The translations under genes were made by a program, and so were the position numbers. From positions 186,001-250,000 of the forward strand of contig DATJPT010000019.1 in assembly GCA_035506275.1 (NCBI GenBank): 64,000 bases of DNA, given 5' to 3'. Below are positions 1 through 11,669 of this stretch, piece by piece; the first letter of the stretch is position 1, and each line of letters opens with the position of its first letter. The notes below the pieces were generated by a model. It searched no databases and was not told the origin of the DNA. It worked only from the letters and a program-made list of their open reading frames with translations. The stretch comes from Bacteroidota bacterium (GTDB lineage Bacteria > Bacteroidota > Ignavibacteria > UBA10030 > UBA8401).

Positions 1-1
1 C

Positions 2-469
2 TTTCTCGTGAAACAGTACTCGAGAACGATCGCAACGGATTTGATCGCAGTGGCGGGGCTTACGCTGAGCGGGCCGAGTGTCTATTATGTTCTGACAGGG
101 ACTATCGACAAAACAGCGCTTTCATTGTACGGGTTGAATTTGCTTTTCTTTGGCAGCAGCGTCTTTTACGTGCATATGAAGATTCATGCTTCGGCATCAA
201 AAAGGCCGGAGATGACGTGGGGTGAGAAATTATCCCTGGGGAAGGCAAATCTCGCATATCATGCGTCGGTCATAGCGGTTGCGGCGGCTTTTGTTGTTCT
301 GCACTTTACCCCCGCGGTCGCCTTGGCGGCGTTTCTTCCGATGCTTGTGCATGCTGTTTATGGAACTCTGAATCTTACGGCAAAAGTCAATTTTAAGAGG
401 ATCGGCCTGCTTCTCCTCGGACAATCAATCCTCTTCGCTCTTCTGGTGTCGTTTTCATTTCGGAAGTAA
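2..469 (+). CDS. Integral membrane protein, possibly YwiC-like (5' end may lie outside the window)
   Basis: A hydrophobic protein of about 153 residues from the GTG at position 8. The frame stays open to the window edge, so this may be the C-terminal part of a longer protein. At least four membrane segments can be seen (about residues 10-30, 38-56, 84-118 and 130-150), with one basic polar loop near residues 60-78. The pattern resembles the C-terminal half of YwiC-like membrane proteins, but this is a memory-based resemblance without a diagnostic motif. It converges on the symporter gene, separated by about 50 bases that hold only a weak 6-bp GCCAAA/TTTGGC dyad. Confidence 0.55.
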   Translation, partial: FLVKQYSRTIATDLIAVAGLTLSGPSVYYVLTGTIDKTALSLYGLNLLFFGSSVFYVHMKIHASASKRPEMTWGEKLSLGKANLAYHASVIAVAAAFVVLHFTPAVALAAFLPMLVHAVYGTLNLTAKVNFKRIGLLLLGQSILFALLVSFSFRK

Positions 470-521
470 GCCGGGGCCCCCGCTTCTGCGCAGCGGCGCC
501 AAATATTTTGGCACGCCGTTG

Positions 522-2303
522 TTACGTACTTAATACGTCCCATCCCCGTTTATTAATTCTCCGGTAAATAGTAGCGCCCAAAATCATTCCTGCGGCGAGG
601 AGCGTGATGCCCAGCGGGACGCTGCCAAGAATGATTTTTCCCGTGCCAAAAAGAAACGCGTAGATCATGACGACACCGCTTATCCAGTTCAGGAAATTGA
701 AAACGCCGTCGTGCTGCGGAACGATGTCCGCGGCTTCGGCGGCGATTGGTTTCCACAGTGTCGCGTTGGGACGGACGCGGCGGTAAAAGGCCAGCAGCGT
801 TTCCCTTGGTTCCGGCTGAGTAAGCATGGTGACGGCAAGCCAGACGGCCGTCGTTGCCGTAACGGTGAGAAGAAGGAGGTAGGCAAATTCTTTCGGCTGG
901 TCTTCGTTGAGATGAAAACCGAATTGAAGGATCATCGAGGAGACAAAGGCCGCCGCCATCGCCGAGATCTCGCTCCACGCATTGATGCGCCACCAGAACC
1001 ACCGAAGGATATAGACCAGCCCCGTTCCCGCTCCGACCGCCATCAGAAACCTCCATGCGCCGCCGATCGAGTCCATATAGAATGTGACGACGGCTGAGAG
1101 GATCATCAACATCATCGTGATCCCCTGGGATACGGTGACGTAGTGTTTCTCGTTCTTATTCGGTTTCCAAAAACGGCGGTACACGTCGTTGACAAGGTAG
1201 CTCGCTCCCCAATTCAGCTGCGTGCCGATAGTGGACATGTACGCTGCGGCGAATGCGGCGAGCATCAGCCCCCGCAGGTATGCCGGCAGGTCGGAGATGA
1301 GAATGCGGATGTATCCCGATTCCGGGTCGGCCTGGAACGCCGCATCGTGCTGGTAGCGCACGACCGCGACAAGTCCGACAAGGATCCACGGCCACGGACG
1401 AATCGCATAATGAGCGATGTTGAACCAGAGCGTGGCCAGAAGAGAATGTTTCTCGTTTTTTGCTGAAAAGATTCTCTGCGCAACATATCCGCCCCCACCG
1501 GGTTCGGCGCCGGGATACCAGGATGCCCACCAGTTCACGGCAATGAATACGAAAAATGTGATCAGCGGCATCCATGCGGAGTTCAGGTCAGGAATGAACG
1601 ACAGGATCGATCCTTGGGCACCGCGGGTCTGGTCGATCTTCTGAAGTTCCCCGACCATCGAATCCATTCCCCCCGTTGCATTGATCGCAAAGACGGCAAG
1701 CAAAATAACCATGCTCATCTTCAGCACAAATTGGAAAAGGTCTGTCCATAGAACGCCCCACAGCCCGGAGAGCGTGGAAATTGACGCCGTGATGAACATG
1801 ATCGCGATCGCGATGACGAGGGCTTCGATTTTGGTAACGCCGAGGACCAGCATCATGATCTTGACGATGGCCAGGTTCACCCATCCGAGAATGATGAGGT
1901 TGATCGGAAGTCCGAGATACACCGCCCGGAACCACCGGAGAAAGGTGGCCGGCTTTCCCGAATAACGGATCTCGGCAAATTCAACGTCGGTCAGCACGCC
2001 CGAGCGCCGCCACAGCTTTGCAAAGAAGAAGACGGTGAGCATCCCGCTGAACGCCATGCTCCACCAGATCCAATTGCCCGCGATCCCGTTGCGGGCCACG
2101 AGCCCCGTGACGACGAGGGGGGTGTCCGCGGCGAAGGTTGTCGCCACCATGGACGTACCGGCCAGCCACCAGGTAACATTCCTTCCAGAAATAAAAAAGT
2201 CGCTGACGCTCTTGGTCGCGCGCTTGCGAAGGTATAAGGCAACGCCGAGGTTGGCAGCGAAATATAACGCGATAACGATGACATCGATGATGGTCAGCTG
2301 CAT
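522..2303 (-). CDS. Sodium:solute symporter (SSS/SLC5 family)
   Basis: A 593-residue polytopic membrane protein expected to couple Na+ entry to uptake of a small solute across the inner membrane. The N-terminus (about residues 1-75) shows the usual SSS start: a first helix, then a basic loop with SVSDFFISGR and WWLAGTSMVATTFAADTP, the region that lines the substrate path in this family. About 13 helices follow. Length is normal for a sugar- or metabolite-type SSS protein. The start is an ATG with no strong Shine-Dalgarno. The substrate cannot be told: no catabolic genes sit next to it. Transcribed towards the convergent membrane protein, with 160 bases of plain spacer upstream. Confidence 0.9.
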   Translation of the reverse strand: MQLTIIDVIVIALYFAANLGVALYLRKRATKSVSDFFISGRNVTWWLAGTSMVATTFAADTPLVVTGLVARNGIAGNWIWWSMAFSGMLTVFFFAKLWRRSGVLTDVEFAEIRYSGKPATFLRWFRAVYLGLPINLIILGWVNLAIVKIMMLVLGVTKIEALVIAIAIMFITASISTLSGLWGVLWTDLFQFVLKMSMVILLAVFAINATGGMDSMVGELQKIDQTRGAQGSILSFIPDLNSAWMPLITFFVFIAVNWWASWYPGAEPGGGGYVAQRIFSAKNEKHSLLATLWFNIAHYAIRPWPWILVGLVAVVRYQHDAAFQADPESGYIRILISDLPAYLRGLMLAAFAAAYMSTIGTQLNWGASYLVNDVYRRFWKPNKNEKHYVTVSQGITMMLMILSAVVTFYMDSIGGAWRFLMAVGAGTGLVYILRWFWWRINAWSEISAMAAAFVSSMILQFGFHLNEDQPKEFAYLLLLTVTATTAVWLAVTMLTQPEPRETLLAFYRRVRPNATLWKPIAAEAADIVPQHDGVFNFLNWISGVVMIYAFLFGTGKIILGSVPLGITLLAAGMILGATIYRRINKRGWDVLST

Positions 2304-2463
2304 TGAAGGCTCCAGGGAATGAGAATCGTACGAGAAGGAAACCAGACTCCAAATGAGCAGTTCAAAAGAGGTCTGAACATACCGGCGGGTGAGATGCTGC
2401 TGGTCGTAACCGGAGAATATCCTGCATTAGTGAAACGGATATGGGCCAAAGAAGGAAAATCGT

Positions 2464-2796
2464 TCACTCTTTGATCGCTTTGGCCACGGTGTCGAAGATC
2501 GGGAAAACGCGGTCGAGCTGGGAAATTTTCAAAAGCGCCATGACCTTTTTCTGCACTCCGACGAGAATGACCTTCCCTCCGTGGCCCCGCATCTGACGGT
2601 CCGCGATCAGGAGAGCGCTGAGCCCGCTGCTGTCGCAGAATTCCACATCGGTGAGGTCCACGACGAGCGATTTGAGCGTCGGACGGCACAGAAGGATGAA
2701 TTCTCCTTTCAGCTCCGGCGAGACCGAAACGTCGAGCTTCCGCTCCTTCAGTTTGATGATCGTCTGCTGTGTATTCTTGGTAATATCAAACTTCAT
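2464..2796 (-). CDS. STAS-domain anti-sigma factor antagonist
   Basis: A 110-residue single STAS domain of the SpoIIAA/RsbV type. The hallmark strand-loop-helix VDLTDVEFCDSSGLSALL (about residues 45-62) carries the Ser pair that anti-sigma kinases phosphorylate in this family. Such proteins bind an anti-sigma/switch kinase when unphosphorylated and so free a sigma factor. No partner HATPase_c kinase, PP2C phosphatase or sigma gene is present in the window, so its circuit is encoded elsewhere. It starts 18 bases after the glycosyltransferase-like gene and is probably co-transcribed with it. Confidence 0.9.
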   Translation of the reverse strand: MKFDITKNTQQTIIKLKERKLDVSVSPELKGEFILLCRPTLKSLVVDLTDVEFCDSSGLSALLIADRQMRGHGGKVILVGVQKKVMALLKISQLDRVFPIFDTVAKAIKE

Positions 2797-2814
2797 TGAA
2801 CCTCCGGCACTCCG

Positions 2815-3354
2815 TCAAAACATGGCCATCGTGCGTAACAACTGCTCAAAACTTCGCTGCGGACTCTTCTCGTGGGAGGTTTTGAGCTGAAAATTATAGA
2901 ACTTATCGCCGTTTTCCTTTACGAAGCCGACTTTCAACGCGGCGTTGGCGCTGCGGCAAAGATACGCCGCATGCAGGACCATCGGAAGATTGAGGTCGAA
3001 GACCACGTCAAATTTTTGCCGGCTGAGCTTTTGTACCGCTTTCTTTTTAGGAAGATAGAAAAAACCGATGTTGTCCCTGGTCATCGGAAACACATCGCAG
3101 TGCGCCAAAGAACTCGAGAGGTCGCGGAACGAATCGTAGATCACAACAGTCAGCTTGTTGCCGCGGAACTTGTTCTGGAGCGACGTCAGGAGCGGGATCG
3201 CCAGCGCACGGTGCTCGCTGTTTTCGGGAACGATCACGAGAGCAGTACGGGCATCGGAATACAGTTTTGTGAACTCCGTCTGCGGGTAGCGGTGCTTGCG
3301 AAAATGGAACCGTGCGAGAGCTATCCCTATCCGCAGTCGTGAAGATTCCAGCAT
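2815..3354 (-). CDS. Conserved hypothetical protein with glycosyltransferase-9/heptosyltransferase-like fold
   Basis: A 179-residue soluble protein. The middle part has alternating strands and helices typical of a Rossmann-like N-terminal half: TALVIVPENSEHRALAIPLL near residue 36, then KLTVVIYDSF, then FDVVFDLN near residue 115 and LCRSANAALKVGFVKENG. This order is reminiscent of ADP-heptose:LPS heptosyltransferases, but the C-terminal nucleotide-sugar domain is absent and the protein is about half the usual length. It may be a Bacteroidota-type single-domain relative. Function is not assigned. It sits between ligA (101 bases upstream) and the STAS gene (18 bases downstream), all on the minus strand. 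Confidence 0.6.
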   Translation of the reverse strand: MLESSRLRIGIALARFHFRKHRYPQTEFTKLYSDARTALVIVPENSEHRALAIPLLTSLQNKFRGNKLTVVIYDSFRDLSSSLAHCDVFPMTRDNIGFFYLPKKKAVQKLSRQKFDVVFDLNLPMVLHAAYLCRSANAALKVGFVKENGDKFYNFQLKTSHEKSPQRSFEQLLRTMAMF

Positions 3355-3455
3355 AGAAAATCTATCGCTCTTTCTCTGGCTAGGTAAAGTTGCAAAAGGT
3401 TTATGTGAAAAGCAAGCCGCCCGCGGCGGAGGATTCGGCGGTACGCCGCTGGTCG

Positions 3456-6315
<2,860 letters not shown>

Positions 6316-6400
6316 CAGTCACTATGATAATGGACAAAAAAGGTCAGCGAACGTAACATACGGATTGAAGGAATATTTTTCAAGAAAAGAATTGCGGCTG

Positions 6401-8638
6401 CTACGATCGGTGGTTCCCGTCCAGCACTTCGCGAATTTTTTTGGAAAGGTCCTCGATCTGGTACGGCTTCTGGAGAAAGCCGTCGACCTTTTTCGCGAAT
6501 GAATCTTCCCCCAGGACGGAATCGGAATATCCGCTCGAAATGATCACTTTGGCCCGGGATCTTGACCGGCGGATCTTCTGGAACACCTCTTTTCCTCCCA
6601 TCGACGGCATCGTCATGTCGAGGAGCACGAGGTCGATGTTTTTCTTCTTGGAAAGGACCTCCAGGGCTTCTTTACCGCCGGCGGTCGATTCCACCGTATA
6701 CCCGAGGTCGGAGAGCATCGCGCTGATCGTCGTTCGCACGATCTCTTCGTCATCAACGACAAGGATTGTCTCTTTGCCGCCGATGATTTTTTTGTCGGAG
6801 CGGACGGTCCTCGATTTGAACGTCTCGGGGAGTTTGGGGAAGAGGATGGAGAACGTCGTTCCCTTGTTCGGCTCGCTTTGGACGGAGATGTATCCGCCGT
6901 GGCTGTTCACGACGCCGTAGACCACGGACAACCCGAGGCCGGTCCCTTTTCCCTGTTCTTTGGTCGTGAAGAACGGCTCGAACATCCGCTGCTGCACTTC
7001 CTTGCTCATACCGATGCCGCTGTCGACCACTTTCACGGCAATGTAGCTTCCGCTGCGGGTTTCGCCGGAAAGGGTGCTTCGGTCCTGTTCCGTGTATTGC
7101 ACGGGGGATGTTTCGATCGTCAGCGTCCCGCCGTTCGGCATAGCGTCGCGGGCATTGATGAAAATATTCAGCATCGCCTGCTGGATTTGGCCCTCGTCGC
7201 CGTTGACGATCGCCACTTCCGGAGTGAAATTCGTCACGATGGAAATGTTCGGGTTGACGCTTCGCTCGAAGAGATGGATCGTTTCGACGAGGATCCCATG
7301 AATGTCAACGGGATGGACCTCGACGCTTCCGCGGCGCGCAAAGGTGAGCAGCTGCCGAGTGAGCGACGCACCCCGTTTCGCCGCCGTCTCGATGATGTCC
7401 ACGAAAGGGAACCACTTGTCGTTTTCGTTCATCCGCCGGCGCATGATCGACGACGAGCCGAGGATCGATGCGAGGATGTTGTTGAAATCGTGCGCGACGC
7501 CCCCGGCAAGGTTGCCGATGCTGTCGATCTTCTGCGCCTGCATGATCTTCTGCTCGAGTTTCTTCTTTTCGGTGATGTCGCGGACAACGCAGCGCATGAG
7601 CACCGGAACATGTTTGTCGTCGTAGACAAGCGATGTGTTGACGCTGACGTCGATGATGCCCCCGTCCTGTTTCATCATCTGCTCTTCGATTCCGCGGAAT
7701 TCATGGCCGTTTTCGAACGCTTTCAGCAGCGTTTCGAGCACGTTGAGGCGGTATTCCGGAGGATACAGCTGGGTCAACGGGCGGCCGATGATGTCGCTTT
7801 TCATATATCCCAGGGTCTGGACCTCGGTCTGGTTGCAGCTGATGACGATCCCTTCGCTGTTCACGAGGTGGTACATATCCGGCGAGTGTTCGAACAGGTC
7901 GGCGTACTGCTGTTCCGACTTCCGCAGCCGGTCGAAAAGATGGGCGTTGTTCAGCGCAACGTTGATGTGGTTGCCGAATGCCGCGATCAAATCGACCTGT
8001 CGTTCGGAGAAAAATCCTTTCACCGTGGTGGCGAGAAGCAGCACCCCGGCAAACTGGTCCGCGGAGCGGAGCGGGACCGACACCCACGAGGAGATCCCCG
8101 CCCGCAGAATATTTTCGTCGGCGAAGGATGAGCCGGCAAGCGAATCCTCCTTTTGAGTATGAATTTTCTGTATCCACGGGACGTGTTCGATGTTGTCAAG
8201 CGCCTGCTTGTTGAAGAAGCTGAACGCCGTGCCGCGTGAATTCCGGAGTTCCAGCTTTTTGTCGTCAACGATGTACAGCCAGCCGTATTCGGTCTTCGCG
8301 AGTTCGACGACTATCTGGAGCACGTTGCTGAGAAGATAATCGAGGTCGATCGATTGGTTGACCGATTCGGCGACACGATTGAGCGCTTCAAGTTCCCTCT
8401 TCTGCGCTTCGAGCTGGCGGCCGTATTTCAGCGAGAAATACACGCTGGCGAAGCCGATGATGCCGACGGTAATGATGGAGATGAAGTCGAACGGGGTAAG
8501 CTCGAGGTTCAGGACGATGTTCGCGCTGATGATCGTCACCATGATCACGACGACCGCGGTCGAAGCAACGATCTGCGCCTGCTCCACGAGGCCTAAGTTC
8601 TGGAAAAATGCCCGGAGCTTTAGAAAGAAATTTCTCAT
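6401..8638 (-). CDS. Membrane hybrid histidine kinase (GAF-PAS-HisKA-HATPase-REC)
   Basis: A 745-residue sensor kinase. Two membrane helices (about residues 18-45 and 50-72) are followed by a short coiled coil, a GAF domain (about 95-240), a PAS domain (about 250-370), HisKA with the phospho-accepting His in GVAHDFNNILAS (near 383), an HATPase_c domain with GIGMSKE and GKGTGLGLSVV, and a C-terminal receiver with ILVVDDEE (near 621) and the acceptor Asp in LVLLDMTMP (near 671). There is no sizeable periplasmic loop, so the signal is probably sensed in the cytoplasm or membrane. It starts 29 bases after the scaffold/response-regulator gene and is probably co-expressed with it. Confidence 0.95.
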   Translation of the reverse strand: MRNFFLKLRAFFQNLGLVEQAQIVASTAVVVIMVTIISANIVLNLELTPFDFISIITVGIIGFASVYFSLKYGRQLEAQKRELEALNRVAESVNQSIDLDYLLSNVLQIVVELAKTEYGWLYIVDDKKLELRNSRGTAFSFFNKQALDNIEHVPWIQKIHTQKEDSLAGSSFADENILRAGISSWVSVPLRSADQFAGVLLLATTVKGFFSERQVDLIAAFGNHINVALNNAHLFDRLRKSEQQYADLFEHSPDMYHLVNSEGIVISCNQTEVQTLGYMKSDIIGRPLTQLYPPEYRLNVLETLLKAFENGHEFRGIEEQMMKQDGGIIDVSVNTSLVYDDKHVPVLMRCVVRDITEKKKLEQKIMQAQKIDSIGNLAGGVAHDFNNILASILGSSSIMRRRMNENDKWFPFVDIIETAAKRGASLTRQLLTFARRGSVEVHPVDIHGILVETIHLFERSVNPNISIVTNFTPEVAIVNGDEGQIQQAMLNIFINARDAMPNGGTLTIETSPVQYTEQDRSTLSGETRSGSYIAVKVVDSGIGMSKEVQQRMFEPFFTTKEQGKGTGLGLSVVYGVVNSHGGYISVQSEPNKGTTFSILFPKLPETFKSRTVRSDKKIIGGKETILVVDDEEIVRTTISAMLSDLGYTVESTAGGKEALEVLSKKKNIDLVLLDMTMPSMGGKEVFQKIRRSRSRAKVIISSGYSDSVLGEDSFAKKVDGFLQKPYQIEDLSKKIREVLDGNHRS

Positions 8639-8667
8639 TTGTGAAACGATCGGCCTGTAGAAGGGTC

Positions 8668-9738
8668 TCAGGTTTTTGATGTCTGTCTTACCCGCTTGAT
8701 TTCCCGCGAACGCTTTAGTTTCCCCTCGATGGTCGCCATGAGCAGTTCTGCATCGAATGGCTTCGTGAGGTAATCGTCGACCCCCATTTGTTTTCCCGCC
8801 CGGACGACGATATCCTGGTCGAGTCCGCTCATAAAAATAAAAGGCACGTCGACAAATCGTTCGATCGCGCGGAATTTTTCGTAGAAGGTAAAGCCGTTCA
8901 TCTTGGGCTTGACGAAGTCAATGTCGCAAACGACGATGTCCGGCGTGATGTTGTCGAGGGCGGTCAATCCCTCTTCGCCGGAATTCACGGCAAAGCACGT
9001 GTACCCCGCTTCGGTCAATACGTCCTTAATGACGCTGAGGAAGGAGTTGTCGTCGTCGAGAAGCAGGATGGTCCCCTTCGCTTTCAGCGATTGCAGGAAC
9101 TGGTTGATCTTTTCTTCGACGCTCAGGTGTTCCTGGTCCGTGATCTTAAATCGCCTGCGGATATCGACGAACGAGGTCACCCCCATTTTCCACGCTTCTC
9201 TGATGGCGCCGAGGTACGCCTCGATCCGGACCTGCCGTTCGATGTCTTCATGGTCCTTCTCGGTAATCTCGAACGTGTCTTTCATGGAATCGATCTGGGC
9301 CTGTTCGTCGGCGCTTACGTTGCCATCCGACCATATTTCTGTAAGCAAGGTGCGGTACGCTTCGAGCGCCGCGGGGGAATGTGGGATGTGAAGTCCGGCG
9401 GTTTTTGGAAGCGATGTTTTCGGCCGTGGAACCGGTGCGGGTTTCACCGGGAGGTCGAGAGGGATCGGTTCTTCCGCTTTCTTTTTTTCGGCGGGGGGCG
9501 CCGTTTTCACGGATGCCGGGTCCTTTTTTATCGTTGCTGCAAGATCCTTCGCCTCGGCATCCTTTAACGCAAGGATCCGTTCCTTGTATGCGCGCGCGTA
9601 GACGTTCCGCTGCTCGATCTCAAAGACGCGCTCGATGAAGCCCAAGGCTGCATCGAGGTTGTTGTCCTTGATCGACCTGTCTGCGGATTTCAGGAGTTCG
9701 CTGATCGCGCGTCGATTGTTATCCGATTCTGCTGCCAT
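8668..9738 (-). CDS. Scaffold-type response regulator: TPR-like N-terminus, Pro-rich linker, helical domain, C-terminal receiver
   Basis: A 356-residue protein. Residues 8-60 form a TPR-like helix pair (LLKSADRSIKDNNLDAAL). Residues 65-115 are a Lys/Pro-rich linker. Residues 120-225 are a helical domain with EIWSDGNVSADEQAQI and RRRFKITDQEH, somewhat like TerB/EF-hand-type helical repeats. The receiver fills 228-345: LLLDDDNS, acceptor Asp in VVCDIDF (near 268), MSG, and LTKPF, so all catalytic positions are kept. There is no DNA-binding or enzymatic output domain. The same architecture recurs at 53272-54744 with a broken receiver. It sits directly upstream of the hybrid kinase, its likely partner. 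Confidence 0.85.
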   Translation of the reverse strand: MAAESDNNRRAISELLKSADRSIKDNNLDAALGFIERVFEIEQRNVYARAYKERILALKDAEAKDLAATIKKDPASVKTAPPAEKKKAEEPIPLDLPVKPAPVPRPKTSLPKTAGLHIPHSPAALEAYRTLLTEIWSDGNVSADEQAQIDSMKDTFEITEKDHEDIERQVRIEAYLGAIREAWKMGVTSFVDIRRRFKITDQEHLSVEEKINQFLQSLKAKGTILLLDDDNSFLSVIKDVLTEAGYTCFAVNSGEEGLTALDNITPDIVVCDIDFVKPKMNGFTFYEKFRAIERFVDVPFIFMSGLDQDIVVRAGKQMGVDDYLTKPFDAELLMATIEGKLKRSREIKRVRQTSKT

Positions 9739-9823
9739 GAGAGATATTGTAAAGCTGCTTCAATGCTTTCCGTGGTCCGCCCCAAAGAATGGTGCGGGCG
9801 GAGGTGGCCGATTCGGGGAGTCC

Positions 9824-10696
9824 TTATGAGACCCCCTTTACGTATGATTCTTTCGCCTCGGCGGTCAGCACTTCATTCATGCTGCCCGTTCTGTACCCTT
9901 GAAGGTCAAGGGTGACGTAGGTAAACCCCATCTCTTTCAGTTTTGCGACAAGAAACTGCCGCAGCGGATCATCCAGCAGACGTTGGATCTCTTCGGGTCC
10001 GACTTCGATACGCGCCGTTTTCTCGTCGTGATGGCGGACGCGAAAATATTTGAAGCCGGCATTTCTCAGGAGGGTCTCCGCGCGGTCCACCTTCGTCAAG
10101 TTCTCTTTGGTGATGCCGAAACCGTAGGGGAAACGGGATGACAAGCAGGCGAACGACGGTTTGTCCCACGTCGGCAGCTTCAAATGTTTTGAAATTTCCC
10201 GCACGTCATTTTTCGACAATCCGGCTTCGAGTAAAGGAGAGCGGACCTCGTTCTCTTTTTTTGCTCTCATCCCCGGACGGAAATCCCCCGCGTCGTCGGT
10301 GATGCTGCCGTCGGCGATCCATGCGATGTTCTCTTTCCTGGCGATGTCGGTCAGTTTGCCGAAGAGCTCTGTTTTGCAAAAATAGCAGCGGTCCGGCGGA
10401 TTCTCCTGAAACTTCAGCACGTCGGTCTCTTCGGTTCCAACCTCGATGTACCGCGCGCCTAAACTTTTGGCGAGAGAAGCCGCTTCCTCGTATTCTGCCG
10501 TCGGGTATGTCGCCGATTTTCCGATCACGGCGATCGCATTGCTTCCCAGTACGTCGGTCGCCACTTTCAGCAGGAGCGTGCTGTCGACGCCCCCCGAGTA
10601 TCCTATCACGACCGAACCCAACTCGGCTACGATCGAACGGAGGCGGTTATACTTTATTTGTGTTTGCTCCGAAAGCGTTTCCAATTTTTTTCTCAA
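9824..10696 (-). CDS. larE: ATP-dependent sacrificial sulfur transferase LarE
   Basis: A 290-residue PP-loop ATPase of the LarE family, which adds sulfur to the pyridinium dithiocarboxylate precursor of the nickel-pincer nucleotide cofactor. The PP-loop SGGVDSTLL is at residues 34-42. The conserved sulfur-donor region is PSFACLSSRFPYG, with Cys184. Two more cysteines form a CxxC (DRCYFCK, Cys104 and Cys107). Three cysteines fit the LarE class reported to hold a [4Fe-4S] cluster rather than sacrificing a Cys; that is inference from pattern only. No larA, larB or larC is nearby. It follows aroE by 25 bases. Confidence 0.88.
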   Translation of the reverse strand: MRKKLETLSEQTQIKYNRLRSIVAELGSVVIGYSGGVDSTLLLKVATDVLGSNAIAVIGKSATYPTAEYEEAASLAKSLGARYIEVGTEETDVLKFQENPPDRCYFCKTELFGKLTDIARKENIAWIADGSITDDAGDFRPGMRAKKENEVRSPLLEAGLSKNDVREISKHLKLPTWDKPSFACLSSRFPYGFGITKENLTKVDRAETLLRNAGFKYFRVRHHDEKTARIEVGPEEIQRLLDDPLRQFLVAKLKEMGFTYVTLDLQGYRTGSMNEVLTAEAKESYVKGVS

Positions 10697-10721
10697 TGAA
10701 TAATCGGTGAATCAAAACGGC

Positions 10722-11585
10722 TCAGCCGGCTTTTAGTGCATTCAAGACCGCTTGACGGGCCGTTTCAGCGGGAAAAACTTTGCCCGTCCATAACTCAAAG
10801 GCTTTTCTCCCTTGTTGAACAAACATCTCCACGCCGTTGACCGTTACCGCCCCCTCCTCTTTTGCCTTGCGCAAAAAGGCCGTTTCTAGAGGTGTATATA
10901 TAATATCGAAAATTATTTGCTTATTTGAAAATCGAATTGCCGGCGAGATTGGAAGGGCTTCTATATTGGGCGTCATTCCCGCAGGAGTGGTATTGACCAC
11001 CAGCGCCGATTCGCCAATAACGCCCGAGAGGTGTTGACGCTCATGGACGACATCGAACATGATCTTCGGGAAGGTTTTCGCGAATTCGCCGGCAATTTTT
11101 TCCGCTCCTGCCGCCGTTCGATTATAAAGCCGAATGGAAGCGGGGGAGAAGCTTCTCGCAATGGCATAGGCCGCAGCCCGCGCTCCTCCTCCGGCTCCGA
11201 GCAGCACAACCGAAGCGTTCTGAATACGCCCTTTAAAGTGTGCAAGAGTCCGCTCGATCCCGTCAACGTCGGTGTTGTAGCCGACAAACTTTCCATTGTC
11301 ATTGACAATGGTGTTCACCGCCCCCATGGCCTTTGCATCTCCGGTGATCTCATCAAGAAGAGGAATGACGTGCTGTTTGTGGGGAATGGTGACATTAAAC
11401 CCTGCAAAACCGTTCTTCCGGATGGAGGTGAAGAGGGGGGGAAGAAATTCATCCACAACGTCAAAAACGCCATACGTAAAGGGGAGCCCGAGTTCGTTGA
11501 ACGCAGCCGTGTGCATGGCCGGTGAAAGAGTGTGCCCGATCGGGTGGCCGATAATGCCGACGCGCTGTTGCCGTTCTGATTTCAT
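10722..11585 (-). CDS. aroE: Shikimate dehydrogenase AroE
   Basis: A 287-residue NADP-dependent enzyme converting 3-dehydroshikimate to shikimate in aromatic amino-acid synthesis. The substrate region has GHPIGHTLSPAMH (residues 12-24) and the catalytic Lys in NVTIPHKQ; the catalytic Asp is in YNTDVDG. The nucleotide-binding loop GAGGGARAA is near residue 130. Length is normal. It is the first gene of an aroE-larE pair on the minus strand and is separated from the upstream TPR gene by an intrinsic terminator, so it must have its own promoter, which I could not place. Confidence 0.97.
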   Translation of the reverse strand: MKSERQQRVGIIGHPIGHTLSPAMHTAAFNELGLPFTYGVFDVVDEFLPPLFTSIRKNGFAGFNVTIPHKQHVIPLLDEITGDAKAMGAVNTIVNDNGKFVGYNTDVDGIERTLAHFKGRIQNASVVLLGAGGGARAAAYAIARSFSPASIRLYNRTAAGAEKIAGEFAKTFPKIMFDVVHERQHLSGVIGESALVVNTTPAGMTPNIEALPISPAIRFSNKQIIFDIIYTPLETAFLRKAKEEGAVTVNGVEMFVQQGRKAFELWTGKVFPAETARQAVLNALKAG

Positions 11586-11604
11586 GCTCGATGTTCCGCA
11601 AATT

Positions 11605-11639
11605 AAAAAACCTAATCTCGCCGTTCCGGGATTAGGTTT
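11605..11639 (-). terminator. Intrinsic terminator of the TPR gene
   Basis: A 10-bp perfect stem AAACCTAATC / GATTAGGTTT with a 12-base loop. Read on the minus strand it ends in a T run (TTTTTTAATT). It lies 31 bases after the TPR gene stop and ahead of aroE. Confidence 0.85.
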
Positions 11640-11669
11640 CGGATGTCGACCGCACCGTATGGAAAATGC

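Noticed and set aside
6878..8131. Open frame of 417 residues on the plus strand
   Set aside because: It runs antisense to the hybrid histidine kinase, with the composition expected of a reverse reading. No motif was seen.
9776..9802. TCCGCCC / GGGCGGA dyad as terminator of larE
   Set aside because: The 7-bp stem has a 13-base loop and no T run on either strand. Support is too weak.
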